This document shows, one piece after another, positions 27,476-37,007 of a stretch of DNA of 64,000 nt. Source of the stretch: G963668655 sp963668655 (lineage in GTDB: Bacteria > Myxococcota_A > SURF-8). The position numbers and the translations under genes are program-made. Under the pieces are notes generated by a model. It had not been told where the DNA came from. It searched no databases and saw nothing but the letters and a program-made list of their open reading frames with translations. Each line of letters starts with the position of its first letter. The first letter of the stretch is position 1. Where the stretch lies: NCBI GenBank assembly GCA_963668655.2, contig CAXXPQ010000004.1, positions 310,001 through 374,000 on the forward strand, in the 5' to 3' direction.

Positions 27476-29197
27476 TCATTCCTGCGTCGAACAGTCCGTT
27501 TCCAACTCACGTCCCGCAAGGCGTTCGCGAGCCTGTTGCAGCCTGCTCTCCAGCGTCTTCTCATCCGGCGGCCGCTCCCGAAGCCATCCGCCCCAGGATT
27601 CCGCGAACGGCCGGGTGGTCAGCAACATCGTCTGGTTTTCGGCGGACAGCTTTTCCAGGGCCGACAATCGGGAAAGAAAGCCTTCCTCGTCCTCGTCGGT
27701 CAATAAAAGAGCCTGCTCCACCGCCAGGCGGCTGTTTCGGAGCCGATCGGCGATTTTGCGGCGGAGCGCGCCGCAAAGCCCCTTCGGCAACAGGCGTCGG
27801 ATCGCTTCGTTTTTGCGGGGAAGATGCAGCCAGCGAATCCCTTTCAGACCGCAGTCCAGCAAGGTATCGATTCGGCTTTGCCGATCGAAGGCCAGCGCGG
27901 TGGTTTCCAGCCAGACATCGAAACCGAAATCGGCGACCATGCGGACCAACTCCGGCAAGCGGGGATGCAGGGAGGGTTCCGGCCCGGTGAGCACCAGTTT
28001 CTTCACCCCGGAACCCGCCTGAACGGCGTCTTCCACCTTTCGGGTTTCCAGGTAGGAAACGTTTCCGGTCCGGTCCAGTTCCCCGATCGCAAGGCGGATT
28101 TCCCCGCCGGAACCGGCTTTGCTTTCCGAAAGTCTTCCGATGAAACGCAGGGATTCCAGCGCGCCGGAAAGCACCGGATGGGAGTATTCCGAGGCATCCA
28201 GCCGATACCCGTCCGGAACCTCCGAACGCGGCAGGAACTCCCCGTCCCCGAATTTCTCGGCATAGGCCGCGTAATATCCGGGGCAGGCGTGCGTGAGGGC
28301 GCACTTGGAACATTGCGCCGATTTCGTCATATCCATATCCGGAAGCTCCATCAGGGAACCTTCCGCGAAGATCCGGTACAGGCGCGTATGCCAGTCCGTG
28401 GAAAAAGGCTCCATGCCGGGCAACAGGCAATAGGGCAGATTGCGGTAATAAACCGGTTGTTCCAAAGTTTTTCCCAGTTCCACGGCCCGGGCCACCGCCT
28501 CGGCCGCCTTCGAGGCCTTGACGAGCCACTCCATCCCATCCGGCGGAAACGGCTTCATCTGCGTGATGGTCATCACCGGATGGATATTGTTTCCCTTTCG
28601 AAGACGGCTGAGCAGCCAGACCAGCTTGTCAAGATTCTCCACGTTGACGCGAGTGAGCACCGCGTTGACGATCAGGGCGAAGTCCGGGTACTGGCCGATA
28701 TTGGCGAAAGCGCCCAGAAGGGCGTTGTACAGTTTCGGATTTCGAGATAGACGGGCCTGTTCGTCCGGCTTGGCGCTGTCCATGGAAATCTGACAGAAAC
28801 GCATGCCCATATCCACCCAGCGATTGAAGCGCTCGGTATCGGCCAGCAGCGTCCCGTTGCTCATCACGCCCCATTCCCGGAATCCCTTGCCGTGAAGCGT
28901 TTCGATCACCTGGTCGAATTCGGGATGCATCAGCGGCTCGCCGCCGATCAGCAGCACCTTGCGGAAACCGAACTTGGCTGCGATATCAATGGGTTGGGTG
29001 TATTCCTCCCGGGTCAGGAAACGGGATTCCTGATATCTCTGGGAACAATACAGGCATTGTTGATTGCAAACATGGCCGAGATCGAGATAAAAAGCCTCCT
29101 CCGTCCAGGCCAGCACGGCGCGCTCTTCGTCCGTTTCCGGAGCGGGTTTGGGCCACGGCGTGGGCAGTTTGACATCGATGCAGGAGGTATGGTCCAT
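27476..29197 (-). CDS. Radical SAM protein with SPASM-like cysteines and a degenerate second radical-SAM-like half
   Basis: The 573-residue protein has a full radical SAM half: LDLGHVCNQQCLYCSQRY (Cys44, 48, 51), LLIGGEPLMHPEFDQVI and VMSNGTLLAD, ending in an auxiliary-cluster-like cysteine group (YCLLPGM, QCSKCALTHACPGYYAAY, residues about 257-306). From about 365 a second half repeats the core layout, with LVLTGPEPSLHPRLPELVRM and WLETTALAFDRQSRIDTLL, but lacks a CxxxCxxC motif. The ATG at 29195-29197 has GAGGTGG just upstream; the frame continues further upstream without family-like sequence. No substrate peptide gene is adjacent. Function unknown. Confidence 0.85.
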   Translation of the reverse strand: MDHTSCIDVKLPTPWPKPAPETDEERAVLAWTEEAFYLDLGHVCNQQCLYCSQRYQESRFLTREEYTQPIDIAAKFGFRKVLLIGGEPLMHPEFDQVIETLHGKGFREWGVMSNGTLLADTERFNRWVDMGMRFCQISMDSAKPDEQARLSRNPKLYNALLGAFANIGQYPDFALIVNAVLTRVNVENLDKLVWLLSRLRKGNNIHPVMTITQMKPFPPDGMEWLVKASKAAEAVARAVELGKTLEQPVYYRNLPYCLLPGMEPFSTDWHTRLYRIFAEGSLMELPDMDMTKSAQCSKCALTHACPGYYAAYAEKFGDGEFLPRSEVPDGYRLDASEYSHPVLSGALESLRFIGRLSESKAGSGGEIRLAIGELDRTGNVSYLETRKVEDAVQAGSGVKKLVLTGPEPSLHPRLPELVRMVADFGFDVWLETTALAFDRQSRIDTLLDCGLKGIRWLHLPRKNEAIRRLLPKGLCGALRRKIADRLRNSRLAVEQALLLTDEDEEGFLSRLSALEKLSAENQTMLLTTRPFAESWGGWLRERPPDEKTLESRLQQARERLAGRELETDCSTQE

Positions 29198-29291
29198 GGA
29201 ATCCACCTCGCCTCGTTTTCCGGCGTCGGAAAAGCTAACGGCTTGAAATCCGTGTCGATTCACCTGTTTTCCCGATGGATCGGATCTTTCG

Positions 29292-29320
29292 AGAATAACA
29301 GTTTTGCCGGTGGTTCGAAA
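29292..29320 (-). promoter_or_regulatory. Promoter of the two-half radical SAM gene
   Basis: Minus strand TTTCGA (29320-29315), 17-bp spacer, TGT-TATTCT (-10 at 29297-29292). The -35 is weak but the extended -10 is good. Start predicted near 29285, leaving a leader of about 88 nt. Confidence 0.45.
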
Positions 29321-29831
29321 GAAAAAAGGACAAACTCCGAACGCCGGAAACCACAAGGAAGATCGATTGTCTATAAAATGGAAGAATTCCAGAGGGATAG
29401 CTCTCGAAGCGCATCGATTCTTTTGGCGATTTTCTTTCACCGGGACGAATGGCGATGCGGCAAGATCGCTCCCGCCGGTCCGTGCGCGAATCCGGAAATG
29501 GCGTTTTCTCCCCCTTGCCGAACGGTGCGAATACCGGCTGTTTTTCGGGCGTTTTCGGCGCTTCACCCGGGCGACACGCATAACGCACGTATCCTTTGGA
29601 TATAACTACGCATTCTCGCATATTTGCGTTCACCCGGGCCGTGCGTGAAATTCGGCCGTTTGGGCCGCCGGACGCCGTCGGAGCGTTCGGTCTAGTGCAT
29701 AGCGATTTCTATAGCAATATCATTAACTTACAAGGATAATCCGGAACGTTCGCCCGAAGACCTATGTCCTTCGTTATAGGCGCTGTGTTCCGGTCGGGGT
29801 TTCCGGAACGAATCCGGGCTTCCGGATCTTT
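29321..29831 (+). other. Divergent non-coding region between radical SAM gene and hemL
   Basis: About 500 bp with no family-like frame on either strand. It holds an 11-bp direct repeat TTCACCCGGGC (29562-29572 and 29629-29639) with inverted ACGCACG / CGTGCGT just inside and after it, and a TATCC-TTT-GGATA mini-palindrome at 29590-29602. No tRNA or known riboswitch pattern was recognised. Confidence 0.4.
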
Positions 29832-29860
29832 TTTCCTTTTCATGAAAAGTATGGTACAAC
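29832..29860 (+). promoter_or_regulatory. Promoter of hemL
   Basis: TTTCCT (29832-29837), 17-bp spacer, TGG-TACAAC (-10 at 29855-29860). Start predicted near 29867. The TGGTACAAC core resembles the rpsF and iscS promoters. Confidence 0.5.
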
Positions 29861-29902
29861 CGGCCTCCGAAGAAAAACGACGATGGCGCAGGAGGATCTT
29901 TC

Positions 29903-31195
29903 ATGACGGAACGATACAACATGTCCAAGCGGCTGTTCGAAAAAGCGGCCACGCTCATGCCGGGCGGCGTGAACAGCCCCGTGCGGGCCTTCGGCAGCGT
30001 GGGCGGCCATCCGATCTTCTTCTCCCGGGGAACGGGCGCGCTGGCGGTGGACGCCGACGGTAACGAATACGTGGACTTCTGCGGCTCCTGGGGACCGCTG
30101 ATCCTGGGACATTCCCATCCCGAGGTGCGTTTCGCGGCCAACGAAGCCTTGCGGGACGGCCTGACCTTCGGCGCCTGTTCGGCCAAGGAAATCCTTTTGG
30201 CCGAATCCGTACTGGACGCCTTTCCGGAATACGATCGCGTGCGCTTCGTCAGTTCGGGCACCGAGGCGGTGATGACGGCGGTGCGCCTGGCCCGGGGCGC
30301 CACCGGACGCGGGAAGATCGTGAAATTCGAAGGCTGCTACCACGGCCATGCCGACCACCTGCTGGTGAAGGCGGGCAGCGGCCTGCTGACGCAATCCATC
30401 GCCTCCAGCCGGGGCGTTCCGGAGGAAATCGCGGCGTTGACGCTGGTGGCTCCGCTGGACGACGAAGACGCCGTGCAGGAACTGTTCGACACTCACGGCC
30501 AGGACATCGCGGCGGTGATCGTGGAGCCGCTCCCGGCCAACTCCGGCCTGTTGCTCCAACGGCCGGAATACCTGTCCTTCCTGCGCGAAATCACGCGGAA
30601 AAACGGCAGCCTGCTCATCTTCGACGAAGTTATCAGCGGTTTCCGGCTGCGTTACGGCGGCTACATGCACGAGGTGGGCCTCACCCCCGATCTGGTGACC
30701 CTGGGCAAGATCGTCGGCGGCGGCATGCCGGTGGGCGCGGTGGTCGGCCCGGAGGATCTGATGGAAAAACTGGCTCCCAACGGCGCTATCTATCAGGCGG
30801 GAACGCTTTCGGGAAACCCGGTGGCCATGGCCGCCGGAGCCGCCACCCTGAACGTCCTGCGCAACGGCGAAATCTACGAACGCCTGGAAACGGTGGGCCG
30901 GGCCCAGGACGAGGCTTTCCGGGAGGTTCAAAAGGAAATTCCGTTCTTCCAGAGCCGCCGGGTGGGTTCCATTTCGTGGCTCTACCTGGACGAAGGCGAA
31001 ATCCCGCGACGCTCGGACCGGGTATCCGAAACGGCGGTGGCGCGTTACAATCGTCATCATCGCGCCATGCTGGATCGAGGCTTTTACCTGGCGCCCTCGG
31101 CCTGGGAAGTCGCTTTCCTGTCCGCTTCCCACAATGCGGACCACGTACAGGATCTGGCGGCGGCCTGGCGGGAGGTTCTGGCCTCCGAAGGCTGA
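29903..31195 (+). CDS. hemL: Glutamate-1-semialdehyde 2,1-aminomutase
   Basis: PLP enzyme that converts glutamate-1-semialdehyde to 5-aminolevulinate in the C5 haem pathway. The 430-residue protein has the N-terminal AATLMPGGVNSPVRAFGSVGG, the SSGTEAVMTAVRLARGATGR cofactor region, FEGCYHGHADHLLVKAG, LLIFDEVISGFRL and the PLP lysine in LVTLGKIVGGGMPVGAVVG. Length is normal. GGAGGA precedes the ATG. hemB, the next enzyme in the pathway, is 2.2 kb downstream on the same strand with a two-component system between. hemA is not in the window. Confidence 0.96.
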   Translation: MTERYNMSKRLFEKAATLMPGGVNSPVRAFGSVGGHPIFFSRGTGALAVDADGNEYVDFCGSWGPLILGHSHPEVRFAANEALRDGLTFGACSAKEILLAESVLDAFPEYDRVRFVSSGTEAVMTAVRLARGATGRGKIVKFEGCYHGHADHLLVKAGSGLLTQSIASSRGVPEEIAALTLVAPLDDEDAVQELFDTHGQDIAAVIVEPLPANSGLLLQRPEYLSFLREITRKNGSLLIFDEVISGFRLRYGGYMHEVGLTPDLVTLGKIVGGGMPVGAVVGPEDLMEKLAPNGAIYQAGTLSGNPVAMAAGAATLNVLRNGEIYERLETVGRAQDEAFREVQKEIPFFQSRRVGSISWLYLDEGEIPRRSDRVSETAVARYNRHHRAMLDRGFYLAPSAWEVAFLSASHNADHVQDLAAAWREVLASEG

Positions 31196-31215
31196 ACGGC
31201 GGAACCCGAGGAATC

Positions 31216-32376
31216 ATGGGAACTTCCAGCGGCAGAAAACTCCCGGGAATCACCTTCCGGGCCTACCACGTCTTTTTCGTCGTGGCGCTTCTGGCGCTCC
31301 TGACACTGGGTGCCTGGTGGTTTCTTCTGAACTGGCGGCAGGTGGAGCGACTGCACACGGAGCGGCTGGAGAATCTGACCCTGCGCGCCCAACTGATTCA
31401 ATGGCGGCTGGGCTCCTTGCCTGGAGAGACTCCCCCCGCGCTCCAGGGGGACGAACCCTTCGAAATCCTTCCGGTTTCGGACCTTACGAAAGGGGAGCCG
31501 CGCTTCGTTCTTTCCCCCAACTGGCCCGCGCGGGCGGTCCGCGTCAAACCGGAAGTGATCCACTCCATGGAAGAACGGCATCAAAGCCAGCAGTTGATGG
31601 TCACGGGCGAGGGCAGCCTGATGATGCTGCTGATTTCGGTCTGCATTTTCATTCTGTATCGGCTTTTGCTTTCCGAAATCCGCTCCCGGCGGGAAATGAC
31701 CTTGTTTTTCCATGCTGTCAGCCATGAACTCAAAACCCCGGTGGCCGGGGTGAAGGCTCTGTTGCAGACCCTCGCCGGCATGGATCTTCAAAAGGCGGAC
31801 ATCGCCCGCTATTCCCGGATGGGACTGCGGGAAACGGCCCGATTGCAGGTGCTGGTGGATAATATCCTGCTGCACAACCGCATCGACCGGCGGGTTTTCT
31901 CCCCCCAGCCGAAAGCCCTGGAAATCGTTTCGGAAACTCGGGAATTCATCGAGAGGCGAAACGGGCTCCACCCGGAAAAGCCGGTGACGTGCTCGCTGGA
32001 ATGCCGGGAGGATCTGCGCGTCGTGGCCGATCCGAACCTCATGGCCATCGCCATGGAAAATCTGATAAACAACGCCTTCCGCTACGGCCCGAAAGACGTG
32101 ATCGTTCGCGTCATCTTGCGGGAAACGGAAGAATGGGGCATGATCGTCGTGGAGGACAACGGCCCCGGCCTGCCTCCGGAGGAACTGGAAAGAGCCTTTC
32201 TCAAATTCCACCGCTACCGGAATCGCCAGAGTCCCGAGGAAATGAAAAGCGGCTCGGGGCTGGGGTTGTTCATCGTGCGGACGCTGGTGGAATCGTTCGG
32301 CGGAGAAGCGCAGGCCCTGAGCGAAGGAATCGGCTCCGGTTGCCGGTTCGTGTTACGTCTGAGGAAAACGGAGTGA
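31216..32376 (+). CDS. Membrane-bound sensor histidine kinase
   Basis: The 386-residue protein has two membrane helices (about 17-36, VFFVVALLALLTLGAWWFLL; and about 137-158, LMMLLISVCIFILYRLLL) around a 100-residue periplasmic sensor of unknown fold. The H-box is FFHAVSHELKTPVAGVKALL, followed by N-box MAIAMENLINNAFRYGP, G1 VEDNGPGLPPEE and G2 GSGLGLFIVRTLVE. ATG 31216 follows hemL by 20 bp, so it may share the hemL transcript. Its stop overlaps the regulator start. A role in tetrapyrrole control is suggested only by position. Confidence 0.92.
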   Translation: MGTSSGRKLPGITFRAYHVFFVVALLALLTLGAWWFLLNWRQVERLHTERLENLTLRAQLIQWRLGSLPGETPPALQGDEPFEILPVSDLTKGEPRFVLSPNWPARAVRVKPEVIHSMEERHQSQQLMVTGEGSLMMLLISVCIFILYRLLLSEIRSRREMTLFFHAVSHELKTPVAGVKALLQTLAGMDLQKADIARYSRMGLRETARLQVLVDNILLHNRIDRRVFSPQPKALEIVSETREFIERRNGLHPEKPVTCSLECREDLRVVADPNLMAIAMENLINNAFRYGPKDVIVRVILRETEEWGMIVVEDNGPGLPPEELERAFLKFHRYRNRQSPEEMKSGSGLGLFIVRTLVESFGGEAQALSEGIGSGCRFVLRLRKTE

Positions 32377-33071
32377 AACAGGTGCAATTTCGGGTTCTTC
32401 TGGTGGAAGACGAGGAACTGATCGGGGAGATGGTCAAGCTGAACCTCGAACAGGAGGGATACGCGGTCCGCTGGCTGACCGATGGCGGGTCGGTGCTCGA
32501 CACGCTGAAGGAAACCCCCTTCGATCTGGTCGTCCTGGACGTAATGCTGCCGGTGAAGAACGGCTTCGAAGTCGCCGAAGCCCTGCGGAAATCGGACATC
32601 GGCACGCCCATTCTGATGCTCACCGCCCGGGCCGAGTCGGAATCCCGCGTTCTCGGGCTGGACTCCGGGGCGGACGACTATCTGGTGAAACCCTTCGATA
32701 TGAACGAGTTCCTGGCCCGCGTCCGCGCCTTGATCCGGCGCAGCCAGGGGTTTCGGGAGTTGCCGTCCAGCCGCCTGATCCAGGTGGAGACGTTTTCCGT
32801 GAATCTCGACAGCCGCCGGGCGGAGAGCAACGAGGGCCGAATCGTTCTTTCCGAAAAGGAAACCCTGCTGCTGGAACTGTTCGTGCGTTCGGCGGGGCGT
32901 TCGCTTTCTCGGGCCGAAATTCTGGAGGAAGTCTGGGGCATGGACCGTTCTCCCACGGAACGCACGGTGGACAATTTCGTGCTGCGCCTTCGAAAACTCT
33001 TCGAGCCGGAACCGGAAAATCCCCGTCATTTCATCACGGTTCGCGCCCACGGATATCGTTACGACCCCTGA
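32373..33071 (+). CDS. OmpR/PhoB-family response regulator
   Basis: DNA-binding regulator of 232 residues. Receiver: VLLVEDEELIGEMV, LVVLDVMLPVKNGFEV with the phosphoacceptor Asp, PILMLTARAES and DDYLVKPFDMNEFLARV. The C-terminal winged helix has LSEKETLLLELFVRSAGRSLSR and RTVDNFVLRLRKLFE ending HGYRYDP. Start is a GTG at 32373 overlapping the kinase stop (GTGA), with GAGG 8 nt upstream; a second GTG at 32382 is also possible. Partner of the kinase just before it; targets unknown. Confidence 0.92.
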   Translation: MKQVQFRVLLVEDEELIGEMVKLNLEQEGYAVRWLTDGGSVLDTLKETPFDLVVLDVMLPVKNGFEVAEALRKSDIGTPILMLTARAESESRVLGLDSGADDYLVKPFDMNEFLARVRALIRRSQGFRELPSSRLIQVETFSVNLDSRRAESNEGRIVLSEKETLLLELFVRSAGRSLSRAEILEEVWGMDRSPTERTVDNFVLRLRKLFEPEPENPRHFITVRAHGYRYDP

Positions 33072-33150
33072 ACCGCACCGTTCTCCCGCCGATTCCGAAG
33101 CGAGTCGCGCCGGAATACGTCACCATCCCGTGATTTGAATGGAAATCTCC

Positions 33151-33179
33151 TTGTTTTTCGGGAAAAACCGAGCTAGATT
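33151..33179 (+). promoter_or_regulatory. Promoter in the gap before hemB
   Basis: TTGTTT (33151-33156), 17-bp spacer, TAGATT (33174-33179). Start predicted near 33186, which would give a leader of about 209 nt before hemB. I could not assign that leader to a known riboswitch; no open frame in it is family-like. Confidence 0.45.
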
Positions 33180-33394
33180 CATCTTCCATACGAGGCTGTC
33201 GTCATCCGGATCATGCATGTCCTGAATGGTCTGCCGAAATCGGGGAGAAACCACCCGAAAACGGAGAAAGAACGCTCCCGGGTCTCAAGTTGACACGCAT
33301 GTTTCCGATCGTGGAATGGACATGACGGTTCGTCCCGCCCAAACAGCGAAATCGCCGGACGAAACCGTTGACGGTATCTGAAGGAGTCGTTCGC

Positions 33395-34387
33395 ATGAGT
33401 TTTCCCGACCACCGCTTCAGACGTTTACGTGAAAATTCCCGCCTACGGGAACTCGTACGGGAAACCGGACTCTCGCCCGCCGATCTGGTCTACCCGGTCT
33501 TCGCGCACTGGGGAAGCGGCATCCGCCGGGAAATTCCCTCCATGCCCGGACAGTTCCAGTTTTCCATCGACCGGCTGATTCCGGAACTGGAAGAATTGTG
33601 CAAACGGGGATTGCGGGCGGCGATTCTCTTCGGCATCCCCGAGAACAAGGATCCGGAAGGCACGGGCGCGTACGACGAAAACGGCATCGTCCAGCAGGCG
33701 GCCCGGGCCGTCCGAAAGGCCGGACTGCCGTTGTACCTCATCGGCGATGTCTGCCTGTGCGAATACACCTCCCACGGCCATTGCGGGCTGCTGAACGGGC
33801 GGGAAATCGACAACGACGGCACCCTGCCGCTGCTCGCCCGGACGGCCGTAAGCCAGGCGGAAGCCGGGATCGACATGATCGCCCCGTCCGACATGATGGA
33901 CGGCCGGGTGGCCGCGATCCGCGCCAGACTGGACGCCACCGGATTTCAGCACACGCCGATCATGTCCTACGCGGCCAAATACGCCAGCGCCTTCTACGGT
34001 CCCTTCCGGGACGCCGCCGGATCGGCCCCGGCCTTCGGGGACCGGCGCTCCCATCAGATGGACCCCGCCAACGGCCGGGAGGCCTTGCGGGAAATCCGGG
34101 CGGACATCGAGGAAGGCGCGGACATCGTGATGGTCAAGCCCGCGCTGGCCTATCTGGACGTAATCCGCGCGGCCCGGGACCGTTTCGACCTTCCCATGGC
34201 GGCCTACGCGGTCAGCGGCGAGTACGCCATGATCGAGGCGGCGGCGGCCAACGGATGGCTGGACCGCGAACGCAGCGTATACGAATCCCTCACTTCGATC
34301 CGACGGGCGGGGGCGGATCTGATTCTCACCTACCACGCCCCGCTGGCGTTGCGAATGTTGAAGGAAAACAACTGGCCTCCGGAATGA
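33395..34387 (+). CDS. hemB: Delta-aminolevulinic acid dehydratase (porphobilinogen synthase)
   Basis: Condenses two 5-aminolevulinate molecules to porphobilinogen. The 330-residue protein has both Schiff-base lysines: SYAAKYASAFYGPFRDA and MVKPALAYLDVI. The metal site LCEYTSHGHCGLL with an upstream Cys (VCLCEY) gives a three-Cys set of the zinc-dependent type. ATG 33395 is chosen because AAGGAG lies 8 nt upstream; a TTG at 33368 would extend it. Length is normal. With hemL it makes two successive enzymes of haem synthesis in the same region. Confidence 0.96.
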   Translation: MSFPDHRFRRLRENSRLRELVRETGLSPADLVYPVFAHWGSGIRREIPSMPGQFQFSIDRLIPELEELCKRGLRAAILFGIPENKDPEGTGAYDENGIVQQAARAVRKAGLPLYLIGDVCLCEYTSHGHCGLLNGREIDNDGTLPLLARTAVSQAEAGIDMIAPSDMMDGRVAAIRARLDATGFQHTPIMSYAAKYASAFYGPFRDAAGSAPAFGDRRSHQMDPANGREALREIRADIEEGADIVMVKPALAYLDVIRAARDRFDLPMAAYAVSGEYAMIEAAAANGWLDRERSVYESLTSIRRAGADLILTYHAPLALRMLKENNWPPE

Positions 34388-34421
34388 ACCGGGAACCCGG
34401 CAAGGAAAAATCGTAAAAACA

Positions 34422-37007
34422 GTGGGCGACGATACAAAGAAAATCCGACGGAAAAAGAACCGGAAGCGCCGGCTGATTCCGTCCACGGCGTTCGAGAAAG
34501 CCATTCTTTACGGCACGGCGGCGCTGATTCCGCTTCTCCCGCTGATGCTGGGAACCACCACCTCCCGGCCCTTGCCGCTGCTGATCTACAAAAGCATCGT
34601 CATGCTGCTTTTCGGAATGCTGCTGGCCAACACCTGGTACAACGAACGCAAGATCCGGACGACGCTCTTCTGGCTGCTGCTTCTGGCCGCCACGGGAATC
34701 ACCGTTTTCCAGCTGATTCCCCTGCCTTCCGGACTTCTCGCGCTCTTGTCTCCGGCCTCCGACGCCTGGCGCAGCCGGGTTCTTTCGGGTATCGGCCTGT
34801 ATGGAAGCGGACAATGGGCTCCGATTTCCCTGGATCCGGCGGAGACCTGGCTGGGCCTGTCCGGCTTTCTCTCCTTGCTGATGATCTACCTGATCGCGGC
34901 CAACGTCTTTTCCAACGAGCGCCGGACGAGGCGGATCCTGCAAATCCTTTCCGGCACGGGATTCGTTCTGGCGCTGATCGCCTTTTCCCAGAAAGCCATC
35001 GGAATGTCCAGGATTCTCGGGACGTTCCCTTTCCCGGGCGAGCCGCCGTTTTTCTTCTCGACCTTCATCAATCCCAATCATTTCGCGGCCTATCTGGCCC
35101 TGTGCGTACCGCTTCAGATCACCCTGGGGCTGAAGGAAGACCGGCGTGGCGCGAAACTGTTCCTGCTCGTCATGGCCGTGGTCTCCGCCCTGGCGCTTTT
35201 CGCCACCCTTTCGAGAGGCGGCATCGTGGCTTTTCTGTCCGGACAGGCCCTGCTGCTCTTTCTGCTGCTGCGCAACCGCAAGAAGGGACGCGACCTCGTA
35301 TGGGTGCCCGTCGCGGTGGTCGCGGTGCTGGTGCTGGCAAGCCTCATGGCCTTTCACAACCTGGCCGACGAATACCGCTTCCGCAAGGAAGCCGGGGAGT
35401 CGAGTCTCAGCCGCCCCGATGTCTGGAAGGACACGGTGGAAATGATCGCCGATTTCCCGCTTCTGGGCGTAGGCGCGGAAGGATTCAAGTCCGTGCATCC
35501 CGCCTACAAGACCCTTCCGGGAGACAAGCGTTTTCTGTATCCCGAAAACATCGCCCTCCAGACCTTCGCGGAATCCGGCCTGCCGGCGGGGGCGCTGGTC
35601 CTGCTCACCGTCGCGGCCGGGATGTTTCTTTCCTTCCAGAGCAAGCCGCTGAGGCGTTCGGAAATCGGCATTTTGGCCGCGCTGTTCACCGTGGCCATCC
35701 ACAACTACATCGATTTCAATCTGAACACCTTCGCCGTCTCCGTGCCGTTTTTCATGCTCCTGGGCATCCTCAACATCCGCTTCTGTTCGAAAACGGGCTT
35801 CGCGCCCCTGCGCGCGCGCGGCCTTGCCTTTTCGCCGCCCCTGGCGCTTTTTCTCGCCGGCGGATTCCTGATGCTGTACGGACAGTTCCACTGGCAGTTC
35901 AACCGTTCCTCCGCCTCCAGCGCGCGGCTGCACGCCGTGGCTTACGACCGCACGGTAAGCGACGAAACGTTCCGGAAGGTTCTGGCCCGGGAACTGACCC
36001 GGCATCCCATGGACTCCTATCTGCGCATTCTGGCCTCGGAACGCTATCTGAACGGCGATCGGGGCGAACTGCCGATGAAGTTGCTGCATCTCTCCAAGGC
36101 AGAACGGCTGGACCCGGAAAATCCGCGCGTCGATGCCATGGCCGGACGCGCCCGGGCCCTGGTCAACGACATCCCCGGCGCCGCCGAAGCCTACAAGCAC
36201 GCCATCGAGAAAACACAGCCCGACCGCTCCGTGGAAGATCTCTGGACGGAGATGATCCGCCATGGACTGGGCCCCGAAAATCTGGCGGAAGCCACGCGAA
36301 CCCGCCCGGAACGCATGGTTCCCCTGGCCCGTTTCCTGGTCGGCCAGGGAAAACTCGGCGAGGCCGAACGCCTCCTGTCGCGTTTTTCCGATCAGGATGT
36401 CCGGCAGGCTCCGGTGGTGTTGTTCACCCTGGCGGAAATCGCCCTGGATAACGGGGACTTCGCCCAGGCAGAGGAATCCGCCCGGAAAATCATCCGCAAC
36501 TATCCCAACCAATGGGAAGGCTATCTCATCACCGCCCGGATTCGTTTTCTGCAAAACGAGTTCCAGGAAGCGCTCTCCCTGCTGAAACACGCCCGGGAAA
36601 AGTCCGCCCCGGCTATCGAGACCTGGAGCCTCCAGGCCCGCGTGCTGCTGGGACTGGGCCGCGTGCAATCGGCCCGCAAGGTGGCCAACCGGGTCTACGG
36701 CGTGGCCTGGAAGCATCCCAGCCTGCGGCGGGAGGCGTTTTTGCTTTCCGGGGATGTCAGCCTGGCGGAGGAAAAGCGCACGGAAGCCTTGCGGGATTAT
36801 GAAAACGCCCGGATCTACGCCCCGGACAATCCGGAAATTCTTTTTCGGCTGGCGGAATGTCATCGGATGATGCAGAATTGCACCGACGCCGTTTCGCTCT
36901 ACCGCCGCCTCGCAGACATGCCGAAATGGCGGGAATCGGCCCGGGCGGGCATCGCGGCCTGCGCCCGCCCCACGCAAACGGAAACCGGAACCGGGACATC
37001 GCCATGA
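34422..37007 (+). CDS. O-antigen ligase/polymerase (Wzy_C)-like membrane protein with C-terminal TPR repeats
   Basis: The 861-residue protein has about twelve membrane helices in the first 500 residues, from AILYGTAALIPLLPLMLG on. A Wzy/WaaL-type loop contains FINPNHFAAYLALCVPL and LFATLSRGGIVAFLSG, and a periplasmic segment has LGVGAEGFKSVHPAYKTL. This is the O-antigen ligase pattern, where Arg and His in the loop are thought to act on lipid-linked sugar. The last 330 residues are TPR repeats. The GTG start lacks a strong ribosome-binding site. Its stop overlaps the MurI-MurD start (ATGA). Substrate unknown; polymerase, ligase or protein glycosyltransferase are all possible. Confidence 0.8.
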   Translation: MGDDTKKIRRKKNRKRRLIPSTAFEKAILYGTAALIPLLPLMLGTTTSRPLPLLIYKSIVMLLFGMLLANTWYNERKIRTTLFWLLLLAATGITVFQLIPLPSGLLALLSPASDAWRSRVLSGIGLYGSGQWAPISLDPAETWLGLSGFLSLLMIYLIAANVFSNERRTRRILQILSGTGFVLALIAFSQKAIGMSRILGTFPFPGEPPFFFSTFINPNHFAAYLALCVPLQITLGLKEDRRGAKLFLLVMAVVSALALFATLSRGGIVAFLSGQALLLFLLLRNRKKGRDLVWVPVAVVAVLVLASLMAFHNLADEYRFRKEAGESSLSRPDVWKDTVEMIADFPLLGVGAEGFKSVHPAYKTLPGDKRFLYPENIALQTFAESGLPAGALVLLTVAAGMFLSFQSKPLRRSEIGILAALFTVAIHNYIDFNLNTFAVSVPFFMLLGILNIRFCSKTGFAPLRARGLAFSPPLALFLAGGFLMLYGQFHWQFNRSSASSARLHAVAYDRTVSDETFRKVLARELTRHPMDSYLRILASERYLNGDRGELPMKLLHLSKAERLDPENPRVDAMAGRARALVNDIPGAAEAYKHAIEKTQPDRSVEDLWTEMIRHGLGPENLAEATRTRPERMVPLARFLVGQGKLGEAERLLSRFSDQDVRQAPVVLFTLAEIALDNGDFAQAEESARKIIRNYPNQWEGYLITARIRFLQNEFQEALSLLKHAREKSAPAIETWSLQARVLLGLGRVQSARKVANRVYGVAWKHPSLRREAFLLSGDVSLAEEKRTEALRDYENARIYAPDNPEILFRLAECHRMMQNCTDAVSLYRRLADMPKWRESARAGIAACARPTQTETGTGTSP

